Shown: one piece after another, positions 8,832 through 16,537 of the stretch
Layout: each line of letters opens with the position of its first letter
Position numbering within the stretch: position 1 is the stretch's first letter
From: Caproiciproducens galactitolivorans
Lineage (GTDB): Bacteria > Bacillota > Clostridia > Oscillospirales > Acutalibacteraceae
Reading direction: 5' to 3'
DNA: 64,000 nt
NCBI RefSeq assembly: GCF_004768785.1
Contig: NZ_SRMQ01000006.1
Location: 1 to 64,000, forward strand
Program-made: the position numbers and the translations under genes
The notes under the pieces: generated by a model
What the model was told of the DNA's origin: nothing
The model's database searches: none
What the model saw: the letters and a program-made list of their open reading frames with translations, nothing else

Positions 8832-9875
8832 ATGAAAAGAGTCTTTTCAGCAGTATTTGCCGCGGTGTTCCTCCTTCTTCCGCTGGTTGCCTGCAGTTCC
8901 TCCGGTGGAAAGGATAAAGTGGATACAATTAAAATCGGCGTTACGCTTTACCGCAAGGATGACACTTTTGTGGCGAGCCTTTGCAATGACCTTGAAAAAA
9001 TTGCGAAGCAGATGGAAGCCAAGTCTGGCAAGAAGATTGTTGTGAACGTGGTTGATGGGCAGTCAAGCCAGGCGCTGCAAAACGATCAGGTGGACAGCTT
9101 TATCTCCCGCCATTATGACGTGATCTGTGTAAATGAAGTGGATCGCACGTCCGCCGCGGTGATCGTCAACAAAGTCAAAGCGGCCGATATCCCGGTGATT
9201 TTCTTTAACCGCGAACCTGTCGAAGAGGATATCCGGCTGTGGGATCGCGCGTACTATGTCGGCGCGGACGCGGCTCAGTCCGGGCAGCTTCAGGGCGAAA
9301 TTATTGCGAAGGCCTACGCGAAGGATCCGGCTTCCATTGACCGCAACGGCGACGGGAAAATCCAGTATGTGATGCTGGAAGGCGAACAGGAGCATCAGGA
9401 CGCCCTGCTGCGTACGGAATATTCCATTAAGGCGGTCACCGGGGCGGGAATCAAGGTGGAAAAGCTTGCCGACGAAATTGCAAACTGGCAGCGCGCGCAG
9501 GGGACGGCAAAAATGAACCAGTGGCTTACGAAATACGGGGATCGCATCGAAGTCGTATTCTGTAACAACGACGATATGGCCCTTGGCGCGATTGATGCGA
9601 TTAAAGAAAGCAAACGGAAAGTAAAACCGATTGTCGTGGGTATAGACGCGACGGAGGGGGGCGTAAACGCCATAAAGGACGGCAGTATGTTCGGAACGGT
9701 TTATAATGACGCACGGGGGCAGGCCAAAGCGATTTTCGACCTTTCCTATGCCTTTGCTACCGGCGAAGACCCGGCGAAAACGGTCAAACTGCAGGGCGGG
9801 CATTACGTTTGGGTACCCTATCGTATGGTAACCATACAAAACGCGGATGATATTCTTTCAATCCTTCAAAACTAA
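8832..9875 (+). CDS. Second MglB-like galactose-binding lipoprotein
   Basis: 347 aa, with signal peptide and lipobox PLVA-C (Cys21). It is clearly a paralogue of the protein at 292. It shares the calcium-loop motif (DRNGDGKIQY), the block YVMLEGEQEHQDALLRTEYS and the sugar-site NNDDMALGAIDAI. It sits 13 bp after the anchored binding protein, with the ribosome site AGAGGAGGGG, so it belongs to the regulatory operon and not to mglBAC. It may feed the same permease with different affinity, or present sugar to the sensor complex. No second permease or ATPase is nearby. Confidence 0.9.
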   Translation: MKRVFSAVFAAVFLLLPLVACSSSGGKDKVDTIKIGVTLYRKDDTFVASLCNDLEKIAKQMEAKSGKKIVVNVVDGQSSQALQNDQVDSFISRHYDVICVNEVDRTSAAVIVNKVKAADIPVIFFNREPVEEDIRLWDRAYYVGADAAQSGQLQGEIIAKAYAKDPASIDRNGDGKIQYVMLEGEQEHQDALLRTEYSIKAVTGAGIKVEKLADEIANWQRAQGTAKMNQWLTKYGDRIEVVFCNNDDMALGAIDAIKESKRKVKPIVVGIDATEGGVNAIKDGSMFGTVYNDARGQAKAIFDLSYAFATGEDPAKTVKLQGGHYVWVPYRMVTIQNADDILSILQN

Positions 9876-9900
9876 ATTTTACCTTTTGCTTTGATAATAT

Positions 9901-9929
9901 TTGACAAAGTTTTTAAAGTCAAATATAAT
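9901..9929 (+). promoter_or_regulatory. Consensus sigma-A promoter
   Basis: Perfect TTGACA (9901-9906), a 17-bp spacer and perfect TATAAT (9924-9929). Transcription should start near 9936, giving a leader of about 42 nt before the zinc-ribbon gene. It implies strong constitutive expression independent of the mgl regulators. Confidence 0.9.
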
Positions 9930-9977
9930 ATTATCGCTAAGCAATTATGCAAAATAAACAGGAATAGGAGATTAGAA

Positions 9978-11825
9978 ATGGCAACTTGCAAAAAGTGCGG
10001 TGCCGAAATGGAGAATGGCCAGACGATTTGCTCCCAGTGCGGGGAACCGATTGAAAATTCGTCTGAAAGCCAGCCCGCCGTTGCGGACAGTAAAGAAAAT
10101 TTAGAAAACGAAGCTCCGGCGCAAGCTCTTGAGGAAGAAAACACCGGAGCGCAGCATGCGCAGGAGGCGTTTCCACAGCGTGGGCAGCCTTCCCCGAAAG
10201 CGAAGAAAATCGCGATTATCGCAGCATGCTGTGCCGTATTGCTCTTTATTTGCGGATTCGCGGCAAAAACATATTTTGCCCGTGACCTGAAAATGATGAT
10301 GATGGGGAACGGCAAATATATGCAGGCGTTGGAAAAAACCTGCACCGAAGCGATTACCGATCGTGCGGTCGGTTCGCTCGACATGGTCATGAATCAGCTT
10401 CCCGCTAAGAAAAACGCTACGGCGGAAGAATTTAAGGGCTCCATGCACATTGATCTGGACAACAGCTTCAAGGGGCAAATCAAGCAACAGCTCGGCGGCC
10501 ACGACGAAATACTGAATAAGACTCTTGACTACATAAACTCGATCACGATGGAGGGCAGCTCCAATGTGAACAACCAGCAGATGCAGGGCAACGTTTCCTT
10601 TAATGACAAGTCCGGTAAGCTGGTTTCCGTAAATATGTTTATGGATAAAGACGGCAAGTATCTTGTGCAGCTTCCGGAAATATCAAAAACCTATCTCAGC
10701 ATGGAGAATATGCAAACCGCCAATCCGGCATTCGCGGTTTCGAAAGTGGACTATGATTCCAATAAGCTGAAAGCTAGTCTACGTGCGTTAACGCAGCCGT
10801 ACGTCGAGGCTGTGCAGAACGGAAAAATTACGGTGCAGAAGAACCAGAGCCTGAAAGTGGAAGACATAACGGTCAACAACGCCGCGAAAATTTCCGTAAC
10901 CCTGAGCGCAGGCCAGATGAACCGGATTATGAAAAAGACCCTGGAAGTGCTCAAGAAGGATGATTATCTCTGCACATATCTTTCGGAAAATTACAATGCC
11001 TTCTTCCCAAATGAAAAGATCGATAAGGAAAAATTCAAGGAAATGATTGACGCCTTTGCCCAACAGCTTGGCAGCGACACAGACGAAAAGGCGGCGCTGA
11101 CGGTTTCTGCGTATGTCCTTGCGGATGATACGCAGGTTGCCCGCAGCTATGAAATCAGCGAAGCTTCGGCAAAGGTTACTTTGAACCTGGCGTTCCAAAA
11201 AAAGCAGTTTGCCGCAAATGTCCTTGCGGACGGGAAAGAATGTTTTTCTGCAAAACTGCTCTATAATACGGCGGACAGCGGCGTCATGCAGGTTCTGATA
11301 AAAGACAAGGATAAGGTCCAGGATGCCGGCCTCAAAATTGATTTCGCAAATGCGAAGATGGAGAAGTTCGCGAACAGGGATATCCTTCTGGGAACATTTA
11401 CGCTCTCCCTTTACGACCCGAAGGGTACGGTTCAGAACGCGATCCAGTCATCCCTCGAACGGAACGAATGGGCGAAGAATTTGTCCAAGTCAACCATTAA
11501 ACTGGAAAATTCCATCAAGAATGATCAGCTGCTTTCCAATTGCACATTCGATTTAAAAGGATTGGCCTCTATCAAAATGAGCACCCAGTCGAAACCGAAA
11601 ACCAGCAACGCGATTACAATGCCCGCTGTGAAAGAAAACGAAGTGCTGAAAATGGTCTCTTCTGGCACGGGTGAAGGCCAGGAAGAGCTACAGAAAAAAT
11701 ATGCCGGCGATTTTATGGCTTATCTGTCCGAACAGCTCGGCAAAGATAAGGATCTGGCGGATCTGCTTCAGCAAGTAGGCATCAATAAAACCATGGTTGA
11801 TTTTTACCGCGCACAGTTGAAATAA
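9978..11825 (+). CDS. Zinc-ribbon membrane-anchored protein of unknown function
   Basis: 615 aa. Residues 4-22 are a zinc ribbon (CKKCG and CSQCGEPI). A low-complexity acidic linker follows, then one membrane segment (KIAIIAACCAVLLFICGFAA, about residues 76-97). The large C-terminal part of about 500 aa is predicted to be outside the membrane. It is hydrophilic, rich in Lys, Asn and Ser, and resembles no catalytic family I know. ATG 9978 follows AGGAG at 9966-9970. Earlier in-frame codons lie within or near the promoter. The architecture of a cytoplasmic zinc ribbon, one helix and a large exported domain is widespread in Firmicutes without a known role. Confidence 0.8.
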   Translation: MATCKKCGAEMENGQTICSQCGEPIENSSESQPAVADSKENLENEAPAQALEEENTGAQHAQEAFPQRGQPSPKAKKIAIIAACCAVLLFICGFAAKTYFARDLKMMMMGNGKYMQALEKTCTEAITDRAVGSLDMVMNQLPAKKNATAEEFKGSMHIDLDNSFKGQIKQQLGGHDEILNKTLDYINSITMEGSSNVNNQQMQGNVSFNDKSGKLVSVNMFMDKDGKYLVQLPEISKTYLSMENMQTANPAFAVSKVDYDSNKLKASLRALTQPYVEAVQNGKITVQKNQSLKVEDITVNNAAKISVTLSAGQMNRIMKKTLEVLKKDDYLCTYLSENYNAFFPNEKIDKEKFKEMIDAFAQQLGSDTDEKAALTVSAYVLADDTQVARSYEISEASAKVTLNLAFQKKQFAANVLADGKECFSAKLLYNTADSGVMQVLIKDKDKVQDAGLKIDFANAKMEKFANRDILLGTFTLSLYDPKGTVQNAIQSSLERNEWAKNLSKSTIKLENSIKNDQLLSNCTFDLKGLASIKMSTQSKPKTSNAITMPAVKENEVLKMVSSGTGEGQEELQKKYAGDFMAYLSEQLGKDKDLADLLQQVGINKTMVDFYRAQLK

Positions 11826-11840
11826 AGCCAATGTGGCAAA

Positions 11841-11875
11841 GGGAAGGGCGCCGCTCCTTGAGCGGCGCCCTTCCC
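11841..11875. terminator. Strong GC hairpin after the zinc-ribbon gene
   Basis: GGGAAGGGCGCCGCT (11841-11855) pairs perfectly with AGCGGCGCCCTTCCC (11861-11875) across a 5-nt loop. There is no T-run on either side, so it may be a 3'-end stabiliser rather than a classic terminator. It abuts the weaker hairpin at 11882-11916. Confidence 0.6.
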
Positions 11876-11881
11876 TCATGC

Positions 11882-11916
11882 AAAAAAGGAACCGCCCGGA
11901 GGAGCGGTCCCTTTTC
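11882..11916 (-). terminator. Terminator of the gal operon
   Basis: On the minus strand an imperfect stem (GGACCGC with GCGGTTCC, one bulge) is followed by T6, just after the galE stop. In the plus direction TTTTCATTTT follows it, so it may act in both directions. Confidence 0.7.
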
Positions 11917-11928
11917 ATTTTATTAACA

Positions 11929-12927
11929 TCAGGAATTATTTTTAATAAAGTTCCAATTATCCCGGCACATATCGTCCAGGGAATACTTTGCTTCCCAGCC
12001 AAGCTCCTTTTTTGCTTTGGAAACATCGGCGTAGCAGACGGCAATGTCGCCGGCTCTGCGCGGGGCAATTTTATAATTTACCTTTTTTCCGCTGGCCTTT
12101 TCAAAGGCGTGAACAACGTCCAGCACGCTGCTTCCCTTGCCGGTGCCAAGGTTATACGCCTCGGCGCCCTCAATATGCGGGAGCTTCTCCAGCGCCTTCA
12201 GATGGCCGTTTGCAAGGTCGCACACATGGATATAATCGCGCACGCCGGTTCCGTCCGGGGTCGGATAGTCGTTACCGAATACGCTCAGGCATTCCAGCTT
12301 GCCGACGGCAACCTTCATGATATACGGCATCAGATTGTTCGGGATACCGTTCGGGTTTTCGCCGATCAGGCCGCTTTGGTGTGCACCGATCGGGTTAAAG
12401 TAGCGCAGAAGCGCAACCTTGAAGTTTTTATCCGCAAAGCAGACATCCTTTAAGATGTTTTCAATCATTAGTTTGGTGCTGCCGTAGGGGTTGGTAGTGG
12501 AAAGGGGCATGTCCTCCTTGAACGGAGCTTTGTTGTTCATGCCGTAAACCGTTGCGGAAGAGCTGAACACAAGCTGGTAAACCTTGTATTTCCGCATTAA
12601 CCGCAGAAGGTTGAGGGTGCCGGTCAGGTTGTTGTGGTAGTATTCTAGTGGCTTTTCAACGGATTCGCCAACGGCTTTCAGTCCAGCGAAATGAATCACA
12701 GCGTCGATTTTATTTTCCTCAAAAATTTTTTCAAAGCCGTCATAATCGAGCATGTCGCACTCGTAAACCGGGAAGGTTTTTTTGGTCAGCTTTTCAACAA
12801 TTTTCAGTACTTCGGGCGAAGAATTGCTATAGTTGTCCATTACAACGATATCATAGCCGTTGTTCAGAAGCTCAATGCAGGTATGGGAACCGATATATCC
12901 TGCTCCGCCGGTTACTAATACTCTCAT
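11929..12927 (-). CDS. galE: UDP-glucose 4-epimerase
   Basis: 332 aa, an extended short-chain dehydrogenase. The NAD-binding motif GGAGYIGSH is at residues 7-15. The catalytic Ser region is SSSATVYG and the catalytic Tyr/Lys pair is in NPYGSTK. It interconverts UDP-galactose and UDP-glucose, completing the Leloir pathway. The start ATG overlaps the galT stop (ATGA), so the two are translationally coupled. It is the last gene of galKTE, followed by a terminator. Confidence 0.95.
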   Translation of the reverse strand: MRVLVTGGAGYIGSHTCIELLNNGYDIVVMDNYSNSSPEVLKIVEKLTKKTFPVYECDMLDYDGFEKIFEENKIDAVIHFAGLKAVGESVEKPLEYYHNNLTGTLNLLRLMRKYKVYQLVFSSSATVYGMNNKAPFKEDMPLSTTNPYGSTKLMIENILKDVCFADKNFKVALLRYFNPIGAHQSGLIGENPNGIPNNLMPYIMKVAVGKLECLSVFGNDYPTPDGTGVRDYIHVCDLANGHLKALEKLPHIEGAEAYNLGTGKGSSVLDVVHAFEKASGKKVNYKIAPRRAGDIAVCYADVSKAKKELGWEAKYSLDDMCRDNWNFIKNNS

Positions 12928-13895
12928 TTTGAATTCTCCTTATAACGTTTGTATGCCTCGCGAAGCTCCTGTGCGGTTTCTTCGGGGCAGGTTGGGTTAC
13001 AGCACGCCCATGCGCCCGTTTCACTAGAAGCGTTGAACTTTTGCTTTTGCGCGCTCCGCATCGGGGGGAAGAATTCGATGTGGAAATGGAAATCCTTTGA
13101 ATAATCACCCATGTTGACCGGAGCGTTGTGCATGCACATCATGTAGGGGAACTGGTAGCCAAACAAACTGTCCAGCATCCCGACGGTGTCGCGGATGGTC
13201 AGCCCCAGCTCTGTTTTTTCTTCCACGGTGAAGTCCGTCATATACTCCGTATGGCGGTTGGAGAAGATGTACACGCCGTAGGGGTATTCGCAGTAAAACG
13301 GAAGGAACACGGTAAAATACCTGTTTTTAAAGATGATACGCTTGTTTTCCTTCAGCTCATTTTCCAGCATATCGCAAAACAGGCATTTGTGCTTTTCTAC
13401 ATAATACTCTTTTGCCGCGCCGGTTTCAAGCTCCAGCTTTTTTGGAAGGAAAGAATATCCGTAAATTTGACCGTGCGGATGGGGCATGGTTACGCCCACC
13501 GTTTCGCCCCGGTTTTCAAACGGGAAGATATATTTTATTTTTTCATCCGCGCGCATAAGGGTGAAGCGTTCGCACCATAGGTCCACCAGCTTGCGCATAT
13601 GCTCGTCCGAAAGTTCCGGCAGGGTCTGCGTGTGTTTCGGGGAATACAGGATGACCTCGCATTTGCCGTAGCTGGGTCTTACCTTGAAGAAATCGGTCGC
13701 AACGTCGTCCGGCTCGGGCGGGTTTTGCGACAGCGCCGGAAAATCGTTGTCGTATTCCATTACCTCGTAATCCGGCACATTGCCGAAGCTTGGGCAGAAC
13801 GGGCAGTAGTCTTTCGGCATCTGCGGGCGGTTCTGCCGGTTCGACGCAATCATAATCCAGTCCTTTATCAGCGGATGCCATCTTAATTCAGCCAT
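12924..13895 (-). CDS. galT: Galactose-1-phosphate uridylyltransferase
   Basis: 323 aa of the class I (HIT-superfamily) enzyme. The active-site motif HPHGQIYGY carries the uridylylated histidine, and a metal-type CPFCP lies near the N-terminus. A second CLFC pair follows. It transfers UMP from UDP-glucose to galactose-1-phosphate. ATG follows GGAGG on the minus strand. It lies 16 bp after galK and overlaps galE by 4 bp. Confidence 0.95.
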   Translation of the reverse strand: MAELRWHPLIKDWIMIASNRQNRPQMPKDYCPFCPSFGNVPDYEVMEYDNDFPALSQNPPEPDDVATDFFKVRPSYGKCEVILYSPKHTQTLPELSDEHMRKLVDLWCERFTLMRADEKIKYIFPFENRGETVGVTMPHPHGQIYGYSFLPKKLELETGAAKEYYVEKHKCLFCDMLENELKENKRIIFKNRYFTVFLPFYCEYPYGVYIFSNRHTEYMTDFTVEEKTELGLTIRDTVGMLDSLFGYQFPYMMCMHNAPVNMGDYSKDFHFHIEFFPPMRSAQKQKFNASSETGAWACCNPTCPEETAQELREAYKRYKENSK

Positions 13896-13911
13896 AAAAA
13901 TCCTCCATACT

Positions 13912-15198
13912 TTATAAAATCCTTGTGCCGCCGACCGGCCGGATTTTCAGCACGTGACAGCTACCCTTGCCCAGAACAGCCTCCATCTTTTCGATGAATT
14001 CTTCCAGATACGCGTCCGGAACAAAGGTCTGTACCGTTCCCGCAAAGCCGCCGCCGTGCACGCGGTAGGCCCCGCCCTTTTCGCTAAGATATTTCTGGCA
14101 GAGGGCGAGCGTAAGGGAAACGCCCTGTTCCTGCACATGGGACGGCGAAAAAACGTTTTGCAGATACATATAAGACGAATAGCCGCTTTCGATAATCAGC
14201 TTCTTAAATGTTTCGAAATCCCCGCGGTTTAAAGCTTGGGCCTCTTTTTTTGCCCTTGCGTTGTCCGCGTAAAAATGGAGTGCGCGCAGCACCGCGCGGT
14301 CGCCCGCCTTTTTCCGCACTTCCAAAATTTCCCGTTGGAATGCGTCCTCGCTCACTTCGGAAAGGACGTCCTTCCCGAAGTACGCCGCAACCGCCTTCAT
14401 TTCGGCCGGAATCGCCGCGTAATCGGGGGTCAAATCGGCATGGCTTCCCTTTGTATCGATGATGCACAGCGAATATCCGCATTTTCCGAAATCGAAATCA
14501 ACCTTTTGCACCACCGGGTTTTCGGCGTCCTTAAAATCGATGGCGACGAAGCCGCCGACCGAGCTGGCCGCCTGGTCCATCAGCCCGCAGGGTTTCCCAA
14601 AGTAAACATTTTCTGCATACTGGCCGATCTGCGCGATTTTCAGCGCGCTTTCCTTTCCGCCGCAGAACAAATCGTTTACAATGGTGCCAATCAGCACTTC
14701 AAATGCCGCTGAGGAAGAAAGCCCGGACCCCGAAAGAACGTCCGAGGTGGTGTAGGCTTCAAATCCGCCGACGCGGTAACCCATTTGCGCGAATTTGCTT
14801 AAAATTCCGCGAATCAGCGCGGGGGAGGTGTTCTGCTCCGCTTCTTTTCTTTCCAGATTACCTGCGTCCAGTACGTCTGCGGGGTATTCTTCAGATTCCA
14901 CCCGTACCCGGTTGTTATCCCCTTTCGACACGACGGCGATCACATCCAGGTTCACGCTTGCCGCAAGCACATTCCCGCGCTGATGGTCGGTGTGGTTGCC
15001 GCCGATCTCCGTCCGTCCGGGCGCGCTGAAAATATTGATGTCCCGATCCGTTCCATATCGTTTTTCGAAAGCTTCCACCGCCTGAAGCAGACGGTTTCGG
15101 TAATCCTTTGCTTTATCCGGGCCGCAAACGTAGAGGTACGCCAGTTTTTCGTCCAAATTCCCGTTTGCAATCCATTCCTTTGCCTTAGAAGAAAGCAC
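13912..15198 (-). CDS. galK: Galactokinase
   Basis: 428 aa GHMP kinase. The galactokinase signature is GRTEIGGNHTDHQRG, the ATP loop is GSGLSSSAAFEV and the third motif is HGGGFAGTVQTFV. It phosphorylates galactose at C1, the first Leloir step for sugar brought in by MglBAC. The start is GTG at 15196-15198 behind a G6 ribosome site (15205-15210). At 428 aa it is longer than E. coli GalK (382 aa), like other clostridial versions. It is first in galKTE. Confidence 0.94.
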   Translation of the reverse strand: MLSSKAKEWIANGNLDEKLAYLYVCGPDKAKDYRNRLLQAVEAFEKRYGTDRDINIFSAPGRTEIGGNHTDHQRGNVLAASVNLDVIAVVSKGDNNRVRVESEEYPADVLDAGNLERKEAEQNTSPALIRGILSKFAQMGYRVGGFEAYTTSDVLSGSGLSSSAAFEVLIGTIVNDLFCGGKESALKIAQIGQYAENVYFGKPCGLMDQAASSVGGFVAIDFKDAENPVVQKVDFDFGKCGYSLCIIDTKGSHADLTPDYAAIPAEMKAVAAYFGKDVLSEVSEDAFQREILEVRKKAGDRAVLRALHFYADNARAKKEAQALNRGDFETFKKLIIESGYSSYMYLQNVFSPSHVQEQGVSLTLALCQKYLSEKGGAYRVHGGGFAGTVQTFVPDAYLEEFIEKMEAVLGKGSCHVLKIRPVGGTRIL

Positions 15199-15239
15199 CG
15201 TAATCCCCCCAGTAAAAATATTATGGAATATCTGACTCT

Positions 15240-15268
15240 ATTCTATGCCAATCATCCGGTTTCCACAA
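15240..15268 (-). promoter_or_regulatory. Promoter of galKTE
   Basis: On the minus strand TTGTGG (15263-15268), a 17-bp spacer and TAGAAT (15240-15245). The start should be near 15233, leaving a 35-nt leader to the GTG. I see no copy of the mgl palindrome next to it. Confidence 0.6.
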
Positions 15269-15521
15269 GGACAAAATTCTCAACTTTATGGAGAAATGTT
15301 GCAATGAAAAAAGCACCTCCATGTGACTCGTTTCCGCGTTTCTTCAGCTTCAGACGGCCTTGCACTTGGGCAAACTGAGAGGAGAAATGCTCATCGTCGA
15401 ATCCGGACAAGAAGCTGTGTTTGCCCACCCGTTCCTTTTGCGATTATGGACACAAAATACCGCTTTTATTGCAACCGTTTTTGACCCGAAGGGTCCGCAG
15501 TATTTTTCTTTTTAGATGTTT
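15269..15521. other. Intergenic stretch between galK and the flagellin gene
   Basis: About 250 bp between the gal promoter and the flagellin promoter. I see no convincing gene, repeat or long hairpin. Short open frames here lack ribosome sites. The last part is T-rich, leading into the sigma-28 promoter. Confidence 0.5.
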
Positions 15522-15548
15522 TAATCTTTTTTATGCTCCGGACGATAT
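15522..15548 (+). promoter_or_regulatory. Sigma-28 (SigD)-type flagellin promoter
   Basis: TAAT (15522-15525), a 15-bp spacer and GACGATAT (15541-15548) match the motility consensus TAAA-N15-GCCGATAT at 10 of 12 positions. It lies 64 bp before the flagellin ATG. The overlapping TATAAT at 15548-15553 has no usable -35, so a sigma-28 reading is preferred. Confidence 0.75.
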
Positions 15549-15612
15549 ATAATTATAGTTTGCAGGCGCAGCGAAAGGACTCGCTGCGAACGGATTTTAA
15601 GGAGAAGGAACC

Positions 15613-16482
15613 ATGCGCATCCAACACAATATTAGTGCGATGTTCGCACTGCGTAACATTGCGATAAACCAAAGGCTGTGCGAGCGGAGCCTTATGCGCC
15701 TTTCTTCCGGTTACCGCATCAACTCGGCTGCCGACGACCCGGCCGGCCTTGCCGTTTCCGAGAAAATGCGCTCGCAGATTCGCGGGCTTAGTGCCGCACG
15801 GAATAACACGCAGGACGGTATCAGCCTGCTTCAAACTGCCGAAGGGAACCTAAATGAAACGCATTCCATTTTACAGCGGATGCTGGAGCTTGCAACGCAG
15901 TCGGCGAACGGGACGTATCGGAATGAAACGGATCGGAAGTTTGCCGAAAAGGAATTTAATGCGCTCAGGGAGGAAATTGATCGTATTGCGCGTACGACGC
16001 ATTTTAACGGTCAGTATCTTCTCAACGGCAATTTCGCTAAAAAGGAAGGTCCTAAACCCGGGGGATTGACGCTTCAGGTCGGGGCGGACAGCTCCGAATC
16101 CAGCCGGTTTACGGTATTCCTTCCGGACATGAGCGCCGCGGCAATTGGCCTTTCCGACGCTTCCATTGCCACGCAGGAAGACGCACAGAAGGCGATGGGG
16201 CTGATTCAAAAGGCAATCGACAGCATTTCAGAAGCAAGGGCCGGGATGGGAGCGGCGCAGCGGGCGCTGGAGCGCATACTGAGCTGTATTGATACCATGT
16301 CGGACAACTTGATTTCCGCGGAAAGCCGCATCCGGGATGTGGATATGGCAAAGGAAATAATGGAGTTTTCCAAGCACAATATCCTTGTGCAGGCGGGCAT
16401 GGCAATGCTCGCGCAGGCAAATCAGCAGCCGCAGCTTATTTTAAAGCTGCTGGATTCCTGTTGCGTCAAAAAGGACAAATAG
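15613..16482 (+). CDS. Flagellin
   Basis: 289 aa with conserved D0/D1 ends and a short central region. The N-terminus is QHNISAMFALRNI, followed by LSSGYRINSAADDPAGLAVSEKMRSQIRG. The C-terminal helix ends MLAQANQQPQLILKLL. It should be exported and polymerise into the flagellar filament. ATG follows AAGGAGAAGG. Odd points: it carries several cysteines (one near the N-terminus, one in SCIDTM, and a CC pair), and it ends with an extra tail DSCCVKKDK after the usual stop point, whereas flagellins usually lack Cys. No other flagellar gene lies in the window. Confidence 0.93.
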   Translation: MRIQHNISAMFALRNIAINQRLCERSLMRLSSGYRINSAADDPAGLAVSEKMRSQIRGLSAARNNTQDGISLLQTAEGNLNETHSILQRMLELATQSANGTYRNETDRKFAEKEFNALREEIDRIARTTHFNGQYLLNGNFAKKEGPKPGGLTLQVGADSSESSRFTVFLPDMSAAAIGLSDASIATQEDAQKAMGLIQKAIDSISEARAGMGAAQRALERILSCIDTMSDNLISAESRIRDVDMAKEIMEFSKHNILVQAGMAMLAQANQQPQLILKLLDSCCVKKDK

Positions 16483-16490
16483 CAAAAAGG

Positions 16491-16527
16491 AAAGCTTCGG
16501 AGCCGAAAATCGGCTCCGAAGCTTTTT
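16491..16527 (+). terminator. Terminator after the flagellin gene, probably bidirectional
   Basis: AAAGCTTCGGAGCCGA (16491-16506) pairs perfectly with TCGGCTCCGAAGCTTT (16510-16525) across AAA, followed by a T-run. The A-run before it gives a T-run on the other strand, so it can also end the minus-strand gene at 16538. Confidence 0.9.
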
Positions 16528-16537
16528 CTGTCTATAT

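Noticed and set aside
11833-12453. Plus-strand open frame running across the hairpins into galE
   Set aside because: It overlaps two terminator hairpins and the antisense of galE, with no ribosome site.
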